From Batrachochytrium dendrobatidis JAM81 (lineage: Eukaryota; Chytridiomycota; Chytridiomycetes; Rhizophydiales): DNA of 64,000 bases. Location: the NCBI RefSeq assembly GCF_000203795.2, contig NW_006281107.1, positions 506,965-570,964 of the forward strand. Direction: 5' to 3'. Below the pieces are notes generated by a model that was not told where the DNA came from, made no database searches, and was given only the letters and a program-made list of their open reading frames with translations. Both the position numbers and the translations under genes were made by a program. Within the stretch, counting starts at the first letter, position 1. Each line of letters starts with the position of its first letter. Positions 13,401 through 23,347 of the stretch are shown in pieces.

Positions 13401-16265
13401 CACAAATTTGCCCACCGTCAGAATTCAAGGCTGCCTTGCAAAATGCTGAGATCAAAGCAATCGACTGTCGCGAGTGAGCATAAATAGACTTGAACATGCA
13501 TTAATGATTCAATTAGATTGTTATGGTTTGGGTATAGATAACTATTGCTAACCCATTTTTAATCCATGTTGGTCTAATTGTTTGTAGTAATCTATCGTCC
13601 ATGAATAGTGCCAAATCCATGTACACTAAATTCATCAAAAAACTCAAAGCCAATCAGTGCTGTCCACTTTGTGTACGAGGGTTTTCTGATGATGATGAAT
13701 TAAATGATTTTGCGTCAAAGGTACGATAATCATTGTATCCGTTGCTATGTGTTTGATTTTTTGATGCCTGTATTTTCTTGCCAAGCTCATCACCTGAAAA
13801 TACAACCCAACACAATATTTGGCTATAAACATGGTATTTAGCTTGAAATGATTTTGGAGCGAGTGCCGAATGCTATGCAGGATGCTGAAGTAGAGGCTGC
13901 AAAGGCAGAGGCAGATCTTTCTGCTTTGTCAGAACTGAGTACCCATTGGGGTGACTACGAGCGACTGCATACAAAAGAATTACCCGATCTTCGAACTCAG
14001 ATAAGTATGCTCGAGTCAAATCGTGCTCAGCTACTCAGTGCTACAGAAGATGATGTATGTGTAGTGTTTAATCTATTTATGATATCTGGGTTCAACAACT
14101 ATACTTTTGTCTTACTTTTCTTGTTTCATCACAATTTAAATTTTTGAACAGTATCCGGATTTAATTGCAGTCAATAATGCCGAGATTGATCTAATTCGCA
14201 AATTAAAAGCCTCAACTGACGAGGTCAATCGATTAAGTGCTGAACTCTTCATGATTGAAAAGGACATTGCTAGTTTAAATCACGATCTTGGATCATCTAA
14301 TGTAACGCGCACAGTAGGAGAAATTCAGCGTGAATACGAAACTATTCAAAACGAAATGTACAATATATCTGATTTGAGAATCATTTTTGACCTGCATTGC
14401 ATTGGGCTAATTTTATTTTTTCAACTAGCAAACTCTTGGGTTCCAAGTCGGAAAATTTGAATCAAGATTTTCGTAATATACAAGAGGATGTTCGGTTGTG
14501 TGAAAATCGGGTGAGAGATGCACGCGAACGGCTTGAGCATTTACAAAACAGCTTTAGTGAAAGAACAAGGGTTGCAGCTCAGATTGAAGAACTGAAAACT
14601 GAAGTATCTCGACTTGATGTGGAAGTCAAGGTATATATGTATTGATTGTATTTGATATATGACGCCAAAAATGGTGCGCAACGTTATGAATTCACGCTAT
14701 GTTTTGAATTCAAGGCTTTGGATACGAAATATGTTCAGGTTTCTTCGGAACTCAATCGACTTGGCGTGGTGCTGGCGGATCAACAACGAGAATTCGAGTC
14801 GATAGAGCACAAGCTTGACAATCAACTTCAACGACTTTGTCGAGATTCTAGCCAACTTGCTACGGTTCAAAAAGAAATTCAGCGATACATTGAATCAGAC
14901 GGAGTATCCAAGTTGTCGCAATGCATTTGTGATGCAGCAGCCCTTCAGCGCAAAGCAGATGATTCCAAGGTTGAGATTGAGAATGTTGCCAGTCGACTTG
15001 AGCGCATGCAAAAACAGCGGTCTGAAATCCAAGTCCTCCAGCGCACCATTGACGACAATTTAAAACTAAGAAAATTGCAAAGTGAGATGGATGCAGTTGA
15101 TTTACGCATTCAAAACATTGATGAAGCTATTCAGAGTGTAGATATGAATACTATCAATGCTCAGTATAATGTACTCAAGTCTACTCATGAGCAATTGGTT
15201 CGCGAGGTATGATGCATGATGATTCTTTGATGCCACGCTATTGAATGTTAAATTAACGTGTCTATAATGACTACTTTGTCAGCGTGCACAACTTGTAGGA
15301 GAGCAAAAACAGCTTGAAGAAAACGCCCGTCGATTAGATAAAGAGCTAAAGACTGAATATCGAGATGTTGATTTGCAATTTCAAGAAAAAGTTGTTGAAG
15401 TGCAGGTATAATTTTATGCAAATTTGATTTTTATTAAATGCTTGAATTAGAAGCTATATTTTGGCAGCTTATTTTATTTCTATAGTTGGTAGAAAAGTCC
15501 GCCCATGATTTGGAGATTTATGCAAAGGCTCTTGACAGGTAAATATCATGGTTTCTAGATTTGGACAATGTCTGTTGAATATATATATTGTCTAATAGAT
15601 CTACTATGTATTCAGAGCAATTATGACTCATCATCAGCACAAGATGGATGAGATCAACAAAATCATTCGCGAGCTCTGGACAAAAACCTACCGTGGTTTG
15701 GATATTGATACAATCGAGGTTCGCTGGGATCCAGAAAAGGAAAATTCACGATCTTACAACTATCGAGTATGTGGTTCTATTTCAGTAGATGTGAAGTATT
15801 TGCACAAACCTACTCTAATGCATGATGATCAATGTTTTCTATTGATGTGTGTATACCAGGTTGTCATGGTCAAAGGAGAAACGGAGTTGGATATGCGTGG
15901 ACGGTGCAGTGCAGGACAAAAAGTGCTGACATCTATTATGATTCGTCTTGCTCTAGCTGAAACCTTTTGTGTAAATTGTGGTATTTTGGCATTGGACGAA
16001 CCTACAACCAATCTAGATCGCGAAAATATTGAAAGTCTTGCAGAATCTTTAGCAGAGTAAATTTTTGTCATGATACAGTATGGAGTGCATTTTTGGTCAT
16101 ATGACTAACATTGTGGTTTTTGCGACATGCAGAATCATACAATACCGTCGCCAGCAGAGCAATTTCCAGCTAATTGTTATTACCCACGATGAAGAATTCA
16201 TGCAGCTGCTAGGATCTGGCGAATTTGCAGATTTTTATTACCGTGTAGAAAAACGAGCCGAGTAA
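10483..16265 (+). CDS. RAD50: DNA double-strand-break repair ATPase Rad50
   Basis: SMC-like ATPase of the Mre11-Rad50 complex, acting in break sensing, end tethering and telomere maintenance. I assemble 23 exons totalling 1291 aa, the family size. Exons: 10483-10511, 10586-10679, 10764-10847, 10926-11269, 11337-11451, 11557-11785, 11878-12056, 12127-12297, 12371-12475, 12606-12919, 13001-13090, 13163-13290, 13383-13473, 13588-13720, 13842-14054, 14152-14357, 14429-14630, 14715-15206, 15283-15405, 15486-15538, 15616-15766, 15860-16056, 16133-16265. Walker A GHNGAGKT ends exon 2; the zinc hook CPLC is at 13661-13672, flanked by long coiled coils; the ABC signature [10 protein letters not shown] and Walker [13 protein letters not shown] are near the end. 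Intron 8 needs a GC donor. The stop overlaps a GTAAGT, so one more short exon is conceivable. Confidence 0.96.
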
Positions 16266-16489
16266 GTGTGTTGTGTGTTTGAAATGCCTTGATATATCAC
16301 TAATAGTACATTTCAAGTGGAACTTCTTCCATTCATAAGGAACCAATAGGAAACCGATAGACTGCACTTGCTTTTATTAGGAATTTTGATGACTATACAT
16401 GCTGTATTGTTTGACACCAGGGTTACACAGTTATGCATTAAGACTTTCAAGGTAATCAACGCGACGAATGCAGATAAGCAACAATGATA

Positions 16490-16748
16490 GTGTTGCCGTA
16501 TTCATGCAAAATGAAATACTAAATAAAGGTGTTGAATACATAATAAACAGTCGGTTTCGTGAAATGATAGTTTCCCTAATCAAGCATGGTTTTGTAGAGC
16601 ATGCAATTCCAAACACAAGGCTCAATGTCCATTCAAAGGCAGCCCATTTCAAGTAAGAGAGCGCAACGAATAGTTGAGTATTATTTATTCCAAAACAAAA
16701 TAAAGGCAGTGGCTACAGAAAAGCGATCCATTATACGTAAATATGCTG
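16490..16748. mobile_element. ~260-bp inverted-repeat element (copy C)
   Basis: The left end TTGCCGTATTCATGCAAAATG and right end TTATACGTAAATATGCTG-TA form an imperfect inverted pair; TA flanks are present on both sides (16488-16489 and 16749-16750). The internal string TTGAATACATAATAAACA is shared with the ~340-bp copies B1 and B2, linking the subfamilies. It occupies most of the 600-bp gap between the convergent RAD50 and kinase genes. Confidence 0.65.
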
Positions 16749-16876
16749 TAAATTGAGACTCATCAGTACAAATGCATGCATCGAACAGGAAACCAAGAAA
16801 GTAACACATCTTAAAAGTATTGATCTGCTTATTTTTTAAATAAATGTAACAGTGTCAATTTAAAAACAGTAAATTG

Positions 16877-18553
16877 TTAGGAGATGGTGGATTCGAGTTG
16901 AGAAATGTTCGGGAATCGAACAAATAGGTCAGTTCCATGGCCAAAAACAGTTTTAAATTCAAGCGAGCCACCAAAATATTTGGCTATCAAGTATTGAAAA
17001 AAACTGTTAGCAACGTTTTGTATTGCACGATTGGCAATAGCGATCAACCTCACCATAAATACGCGACATGGGAAGACCAAACCCAAGACCAGCAATGGGG
17101 CCGCCGACACCTTGCTCCATTTGCATACGAGCTTGTGTTGAAAATATACCACCAACTTCATCATCGTCATATTTAGGTACTGTAGTAAAACTGTATTCCC
17201 AAACACGCTTGACATCTAGTCAAGGTAGATAATTTTAAACCATTAGTATTGCATTCAAAATGTGCATCACATACAGGATCACCTACTTTCTTTTGTAATA
17301 CCACCACCAGCATCACGAATACGAATAATGACATCATTCTCACTCTGCGCAATAGCAATCTCAACAGGTGGATGCACCAATCTACCGCTTTTTTGGGAAA
17401 ACTCGACTGTTGCACGCATGGCATTTTTAATCAATTCCATAAAAATATACTCCATATGCACAGGAATGTATGCAATTTTGGTATTGATATCTCCAATGAT
17501 TTCAAATTCCGCGTAGGAGCCATAGTTGTATTGGCATACTTCCTGTACGTAAGATGATGTGGATCGGAGAATGGTTGCAGGAAAAACCTGTGTGTTGACC
17601 ACACCGATCCAGCCTTCGTGTTCCTTTTGCAATGCCAGATAGTGTTCAGCAATCACTACATATTTCAAACATCAGAACTTTGCAATACACGAATCAATCT
17701 AGAATGACATGTTGCAGCGGGTGATGTCAGACTTTGTCTTACCTCGAGTTCCAATTCGAGAGTGAATCATACCATCTAAAAACTCTCGTGCACGATCCTT
17801 TTCCATATACTTTCCGCATTCCATGAAACCTGATCCAAGCAAACAAAATGAATGAATTACAATAATGAAGGGATCAAAACAGAAGATTATAGTGACTCGA
17901 GTCTGATCGATTACCGTTGGCGAGTTTGGGCACGACAGTCTTGTGCGACTCGGTCAGTTCTGCCAAAGTGGTCGCAAGCTTGTTCAGATCCTCGTCAGTT
18001 TTTGGCTCAGGCAAAAGCGACAACTGCTCGAATGAATCCAAATACAGCTCATACACATCTCGGATCCAAGGATTGACTCCAACAATAAACGGTAGATTTT
18101 GAATAGCTGGTTTAGATGCACTTCAGTGATTAATTACTATTTCTATTACTGGCAGTGTCCAAGCCAACAAGGCTATCCATCGTTACCTCGAACCCTTCTG
18201 GCCAAACGGATGGGCAGTTCATACAAAACCACCTCTGCCAGACCTCGAATATCTCTCTCTCTGCCAAGACGTAAAAGGTACTGCAGAGTGACCAAGTTGA
18301 GAGACTTGGCTGCATACTCTTCGATCCTTGGGCTCTGAAGCCAAACCTTGGATGGCGGGTTGACTGGTGTTTGATGGTCGGCAGAATTGTCTTGCGTCGA
18401 GCTAGTTTGAAGCTGACGAGACCTGCAGTTGTACACTGTGTGGTCGATGCTGGTCAATGCATTGCTGCAGAGTGTCTGTCTCGACAGCACTGCAGAGCAT
18501 GTCTTGCCTGCCAGCAACGACTGAACTCTCCAATTCAAGGTTCTCTTGAGCAT
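16877..18553 (-). CDS. mitochondrial alpha-ketoacid dehydrogenase kinase (BCKDK/PDK family)
   Basis: Phosphorylates and inactivates the E1 subunit of pyruvate or branched-chain ketoacid dehydrogenase in the matrix. Exons 18187-18553, 17915-18106, 17743-17829, 17287-17655, 17054-17215 and 16877-16983 give 427 aa. The start MLKRTLNWRVQSLLAG is basic and amphipathic, as in a mitochondrial presequence. The four-helix domain ends with RIGTRVIAEHYLAL, carrying the family histidine. The GHKL ATPase domain shows N-box ELIKNAMRAT, G1 DAGGGI and G2 GLGFGLPMSR, then AKYFGGSLEF. The IGVVNTQVFP segment looks closer to the branched-chain kinase than to animal pyruvate kinases, but I would not fix the substrate from this. 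Confidence 0.93.
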
Positions 18554-18688
18554 TAAATGGTTCAAGTTGATATCTGAGCATTCAAAGCATAAACGAGTCA
18601 TTAAGCTCTTGCTAGTCGTACATGATAAACTTTATTCATGGCTAAACAGCCTCATTTTTAAAGCTTAATGGATTCATACGCTAGAGGA

Positions 18689-20117
18689 CTATTGGAATCG
18701 TGTCTTACATGTAGTGCATTCACTGCGAATTGAGCAATAGACTGGCATTCATAATAATTATATCGCATTGCGATCGTTGGCAAGTGTTAGTCGTGAATCA
18801 CTTGTTCAGCATCACAATCATTCAACTCAACTAGACAAGCAGATGCTGCAGATATATCCAATGTCCACATCTTTTTTGTGACAGAAACAAGATGCACGAA
18901 AGTCAACGTCAGCATTGCTACCAAGACAGAGCATTTTACGAGTGGATGAATCAGGTAGAAAAATATGCTATATATTGCAGCACGTTTAGGCGTTGCAGTC
19001 AAGTCAGTTATTCACTCAGTCTAGCTAGCAAAAGAATTCAAATTGATGTTCACAACACATCACTAATCATTCACGTACAATTAAATGCTGGATCAAATGG
19101 CTCGTATTGCGCACTTGAAGATAGATTCCATTTGTAATGTAAGATGCCTGAGGTAAAAATATTGATGGCTCATTTACCAGTCTACAGACATCAATGGGGG
19201 TATCCTGCAAAATGTTGAATCCCATCACACTCGTTGGTTACCTAGTACACGTCTTGATCATTCAATACAGCCATGATTTGGCTATACATACCTGCTTCTG
19301 CGCAGCAAAAATTGCATTCATGATTGGAATATATTGTGCAGATCCATCAGGAGAGACTGACAGTACCAAGATTCGCGATTGTCTATCAGGGGTTGTTGAT
19401 GATTGCATCTTGTTTATATCTGTAAACAAGAATCGGGTCAGATTGCCAGTGATTTTAAAACTGTGTATCTAATCATGTGAATTACATACAAGTTAATGCA
19501 AGAGATAAAGCGCCAGCTATCTTGGAAGGCTCATATGCTGTGACAAGAAGTGTTAGAATAACCATTCCAAACAGATTTACATTTTAGTAAAAATATGAAT
19601 CCAGTTGGACTCATCATGCTTGAACTACATACGTTTTGGTGCGGCTGAAACGTCGGCCAATACAAGTCGTCTCAGTTGCTCCACAATATGAGTATCTACA
19701 TCAAAAAACTGTTTGTACACGTTGGCTGGCTTTTTAGATAAAGTAGTCGATCCCACTGGAAGCGCACTTTCGGCTGCTGTAGATAGAGTCCCAGTCATGC
19801 CTGGCAACGAGGCAGCACCGACAGAATCTCTATCCGAAACTGATGCCAACGAAGGTGGTGGATACAGCAATCGACTTGAAGTTGAAGTGGTTCCAATGAC
19901 GGCCAGACTGTTGTGATGATGCATAGCAAGATGAGCATTCACCAGCACCATCATCTGGTCTATAGTCTGCTCAAAAGTGCCAAGTCCAGCCCATATCATT
20001 GGATTGGCATCAACAACGATTGCCAAAAGGCTGCATGAAGATTCTACTCAAACACTGCACGTTAATCCTGCACCAGAACACTCGATGTCATTCAATCCAC
20101 TCACCAGTAATCGCCAT
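18689..20117 (-). CDS. TFB4: TFIIH core subunit Tfb4 (p34/GTF2H3)
   Basis: Structural subunit of TFIIH in transcription initiation and nucleotide-excision repair; pairs with p44/Ssl1. Exons 20105-20117, 19633-20043, 19490-19537, 19292-19419, 19079-19204, 18832-18967 and 18689-18741 join to 304 aa, the normal size. It opens with a von Willebrand A-like fold (LLAIVVDANPMIWAG), then YEPSKIAGALSLAL and SPDGSAQYIPIMNAIFAAQK. The C-terminal zinc module ASCFCHKKDVDIGYICSICL and CTTCKTRF is recovered only when the last intron is removed. The insert at residues ~55-95 is Ser/Thr-rich. Exon 1 is just 13 nt. The stop is about 135 bp from the kinase start, same strand. Confidence 0.94.
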
Positions 20118-20245
20118 GTCAAATCTGCAAATCTTGTTGTTTGCAGGCTTATCTGGCTGATCGTTATCGCTCTTGCTCTGTCTGCTGCTGTTGGAACATT
20201 GCAACTCTTCTAAACGTATCGTAGCTTCAGTAAGGTCATTCAACC
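20118..20245. promoter_or_regulatory. shared TFB4/FIBP divergent promoter region
   Basis: Start codons of two divergent genes are 128 bp apart, implying a common bidirectional promoter. No specific binding site is asserted. Confidence 0.45.
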
Positions 20246-21719
20246 ATGGATTTTACTTCCTTCTTTTCAAATACCATTGTTATTGACAAGGCTCTTTGGC
20301 AAATTTGGCTTATGGGGCTTACTGGTCAGTACTGATATTCATGCATATCTATAAATTGCTACAGTCTTGTCAGTCTGGATCTACTTCAATTGCTATCAAA
20401 TAGTTTGTTTTTAATCAGACCGAGAATCAGCTTATATGGAAATATCCATCTTGGATTGAAAACATTAAGTCATTGATTCAGGCTATTTTACAGTCTGGCC
20501 ATTCAACAGGCTATACTAATGATTGTGCCATTTCATTTCTGTATATGCTGTGTTTAGTGGATAACGCTGTATCAATAGCATTAAGTCAGCATCGAAAAAG
20601 AGCGGTAATGGCTGGAAATCAACGACCAGAACAGAGTCAGGTTTCTCACTATGTCACAACTCAATATCGCAATTTTGAGATCCTTGAAGGGTTTTTACAT
20701 CATCCGCACCATTTAACAACTCAGCCCATCTTTCCACTTCCTCAATCCACAAAACAGTTTTTAATTGATTCATATTATGGGTTTGATGAAAGAGTGATTC
20801 GTGAGATTCTGGGCAAGAAGCTGACTTCTCGTGTAAGAAAAGAACTTGAAGATGTGTGTCAACGGACTCGTGTTCCCATCATTGGCTGCAGAAGAATGTT
20901 TGACAATTTAAAACGTATTATCAAGCGAGTAGAAGATTGCGATGGGGATATGGTGTCTGTGATCCAGCGCGACTTTGTACTACCGTATAGTTTATCGTCT
21001 CAGTATGCCAACATTATCTTTATCAACAACTATCGCTTTGATACGTCAAAAAAGCGTTTGGCTCATTTAAGGTTTTATGATTTTGAATATGGTAGGCCAT
21101 GTACTTGTAATGTCAAACTGCTATTTCAATAGTTGTAGCTAGAATACAGAATATGAACATGCCGTTTTCATTGACTAGTTGGGTTTTGATCATAGTCGCA
21201 TCTATATTGATGACATATCTGACAGCATCACCCAAGACGGTACTTGAAGAATTTGATGCAGTACTGACTCAGGATAGCCGTGAGATCAAAACAATTATTT
21301 TCAACTCCAAAGACACGCTTGAGCAGTTTCGTATAGCCATGACACTACATTTGGCAGCTCTTGATCAACAGCATATCATGGAAAAAGCTGGAGCAAATGC
21401 ACTCAAAATTATCCTCCGTAATATCATAACACTAGGAGCCAGTCTTTCCAATAATCGTGAAATCAGGGACCTGTTTGCGGCCATACAAGAAAAGATTGTA
21501 GATCCAGGTGTATCGTTTGGATGGGCTGCATCAGATATGGATGTATTTCTTTCAGCATGTATAGTAGTTTTTTGTGGAAGTGATGATCCAACGTATGTAG
21601 ATTCTGGGGCAATCAACGAAGCAACACGAAAGCGATACGGTAAATCGTTTTCTAGACTTGTTCATGCTGTCAAACTTTCTGCTGTTCGTTTTCATTTGGC
21701 AGCCAGTGGCTCTCAATAA
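20246..21719 (+). CDS. FIBP-family protein (FGF1 intracellular-binding protein homologue)
   Basis: Homologue of animal FIBP, a soluble helical protein of poorly defined cellular role. Exons 20246-20324, 20558-21091 and 21139-21719 give 397 aa against about 360 in animals. Intron 1 is long (233 nt) and partly open in one frame, but skipping it produces LWQIWLMGLTVDNAVSIALS, which matches the family start. Further landmarks are YYGFDERVIREILGKKL, the CRRMFDNLKRI segment, NNYRFDTSKKRLAHL and NREIRDLFAAIQEK. The hydrophobic stretch LIIVASILMTYLTA at the start of exon 3 is odd for this family and could reflect a mis-called intron there. FIBP is generally absent from Dikarya. Confidence 0.88.
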
Positions 21720-21825
21720 AATCCATCATTTCATTGATTTATCAGCTGCGTGTATCTAGACTATTTTCACTACAAATCAATGCTTAATTTGTTTTTTCTT
21801 TTACTCGATAGTATTAAAATGGTTA

Positions 21826-22202
21826 CAATCGTATTCATATACAACACTAAACAAGGGTGTCAAAGTACATAATAAATAGACAGTCTTGATGATTGGTATT
21901 ACTCAATTCACTAGTCAATATTGTCTAGACTTTTTGACAAATCACAGATTCGCCAAACATGATTTATCCATCAACACAGTCATGTTGCAAGACACAAAGT
22001 TTCATATTGTACATTGTTGGATCTTGCTCAAAATTGAGTAGAATGAAAATGGATTGGTCTGACATGCAAATCCAACAGGAATCAAAATAGGAATCCATGT
22101 TAATTTGTAGTAGAAAAGCACACTACACATTTAGCCATCGACTATTTCAAAGTCATGATTGTAAGATGAATACAAACAGTCCATTTTGTGTAAATACGGC
22201 TG
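21826..22202 (+). mobile_element. 377-bp inverted-repeat element, copy A1
   Basis: TA-flanked on both sides (21824-21825 and 22203-22204). The left end CAATCGTATTCATATAC and right end GTGTAAATACGGCTG form an imperfect terminal inverted repeat. An almost identical copy of exactly the same length lies inverted at 26112-26488. It has no coding capacity and lies in the gap between the FIBP and BABAM1 stop codons. Confidence 0.9.
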
Positions 22203-22264
22203 TACATAGTAGAGATTGAAATAGTAGCATCATCTGTTTATTTTTTAATAGACATGAATTGATT

Positions 22265-23214
22265 TCAATCTTCTGGTACAATGACCCATTTGTATGCCGA
22301 GGATTCCAATCGTTGCAACGGATTACTTAAAAGCTCGGTCATTCCACGAAGAAACCTATTTGAACACACATCAATCATTACAAAGCGTGGTGAACAACAT
22401 GTAGAATAAAATAGACTCACCTCGACCGATGCCTTGTCAATTCAACATGTTTGCTTTTGCTATTTTCTAGACATCCCAACACATCAAAGATGCGTACAAC
22501 CGAGTTTGAGTCTTCAGATACATCATGCAAATACACAGTATCAATAAAACATTTTGGGTTTGCATTGTAAAATTGTTCAATCTCTTGTTTAGATGGACAG
22601 ATTGGTATTTGATGACTTCGAGCATAAATAAGAATTACTCGAAGAGAATAATCGCTTTCCTGTAAAGGCAATTCCGACATACTTTTCAAATTTAAAAAGG
22701 ATTAGTTTAAAGTATTTTACAAGACTTGTAGAATCAAGATCTTACATGAGCTCAAACAGACTTGTTAGATTGCAAACAGGGAATGTTAGGTTTTGGAAAG
22801 CAAGAGTGCAGATTGCATCCTGAACAGCGAGTGGATTATTTGTAGGTTTCAGATGCCAAGACACAGTGTTGGTAAAGCAACATATACCAAACTAGTAGTA
22901 AATGAATTAGAAGTTTGTAATGAGATTGACTAGCAAGCATGTAATACCTCATGACGACTGTTCATGATGAGTTTCTGAAGAACAAAGCGAGCCAAAAGAT
23001 GTTTAGTGCAATCCAGTCTTGTTCTAATACACAAGAGTATGAATGATTCAATCAAGACTAAGAACAAGACTATAAGCTTACATGTAAGAATCAACAGATT
23101 CTCTAATAAGTTCACATCCAGACTCTTGTCCTGTATCCACAACAAATATCTACACAATGTCAGACTGAATCAACTCTCAAACAAACACAAATGTCTTACA
23201 ATTCTCTCTCTCAT
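22265..23214 (-). CDS. BABAM1: MERIT40/BABAM1-like vWA protein (BRISC/BRCA1-A complex)
   Basis: Homologue of the von Willebrand A scaffold that holds together the BRCC36 deubiquitinase complexes (BRISC and BRCA1-A), which cut K63-linked ubiquitin. Exons 23200-23214, 23082-23149, 22948-23023, 22746-22891, 22421-22681 and 22265-22355 sum to 218 aa, whole codons throughout. Recognisable features: IIFVVDTGQESG (degenerate metal-site strand), RHEFGICCFTNTVSWHL, SLRVILIYARS followed by FIDTVYLHD, and the C-terminal LLSNPLQR, equivalent to LLAHPLQRP in the human protein. It is shorter than human MERIT40 because it lacks the disordered N-terminus. The divergent start of RET2 is 133 bp away. Identification rests on motif order; overall identity is modest. 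Confidence 0.8.
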
Positions 23215-23347
23215 GACAAACTATTGTGTTGATACAGTCAAGATCTTGAAATTCTGTTGTCTTGACTGTTGTCTTGACTGTCGTCTTGATTCAAGACACG
23301 AGCGTATTGCTTTCCTCAACTTTATCTGATTTTCGGTTTCTTGCGTT
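23215..23347. promoter_or_regulatory. shared BABAM1/RET2 divergent promoter region
   Basis: 133 bp between divergent start codons. It contains the 12-bp triplicate at 23255-23290. It presumably drives both genes; no protein-binding site is identified. Confidence 0.45.
23255..23290. repeat. 3 x 12-bp tandem repeat
   Basis: TGTTGTCTTGAC occurs twice, then TGTCGTCTTGAT. It sits in the short divergent region between BABAM1 and RET2, so copy changes there could alter spacing of promoter elements. Confidence 0.85.

Noticed and set aside
20473..20557. Open frame running into FIBP exon 2 from the left, giving an alternative start
   Set aside because: It does not begin with ATG, and using the acceptor before 20558 joins exon 1 in phase and restores the conserved family start.
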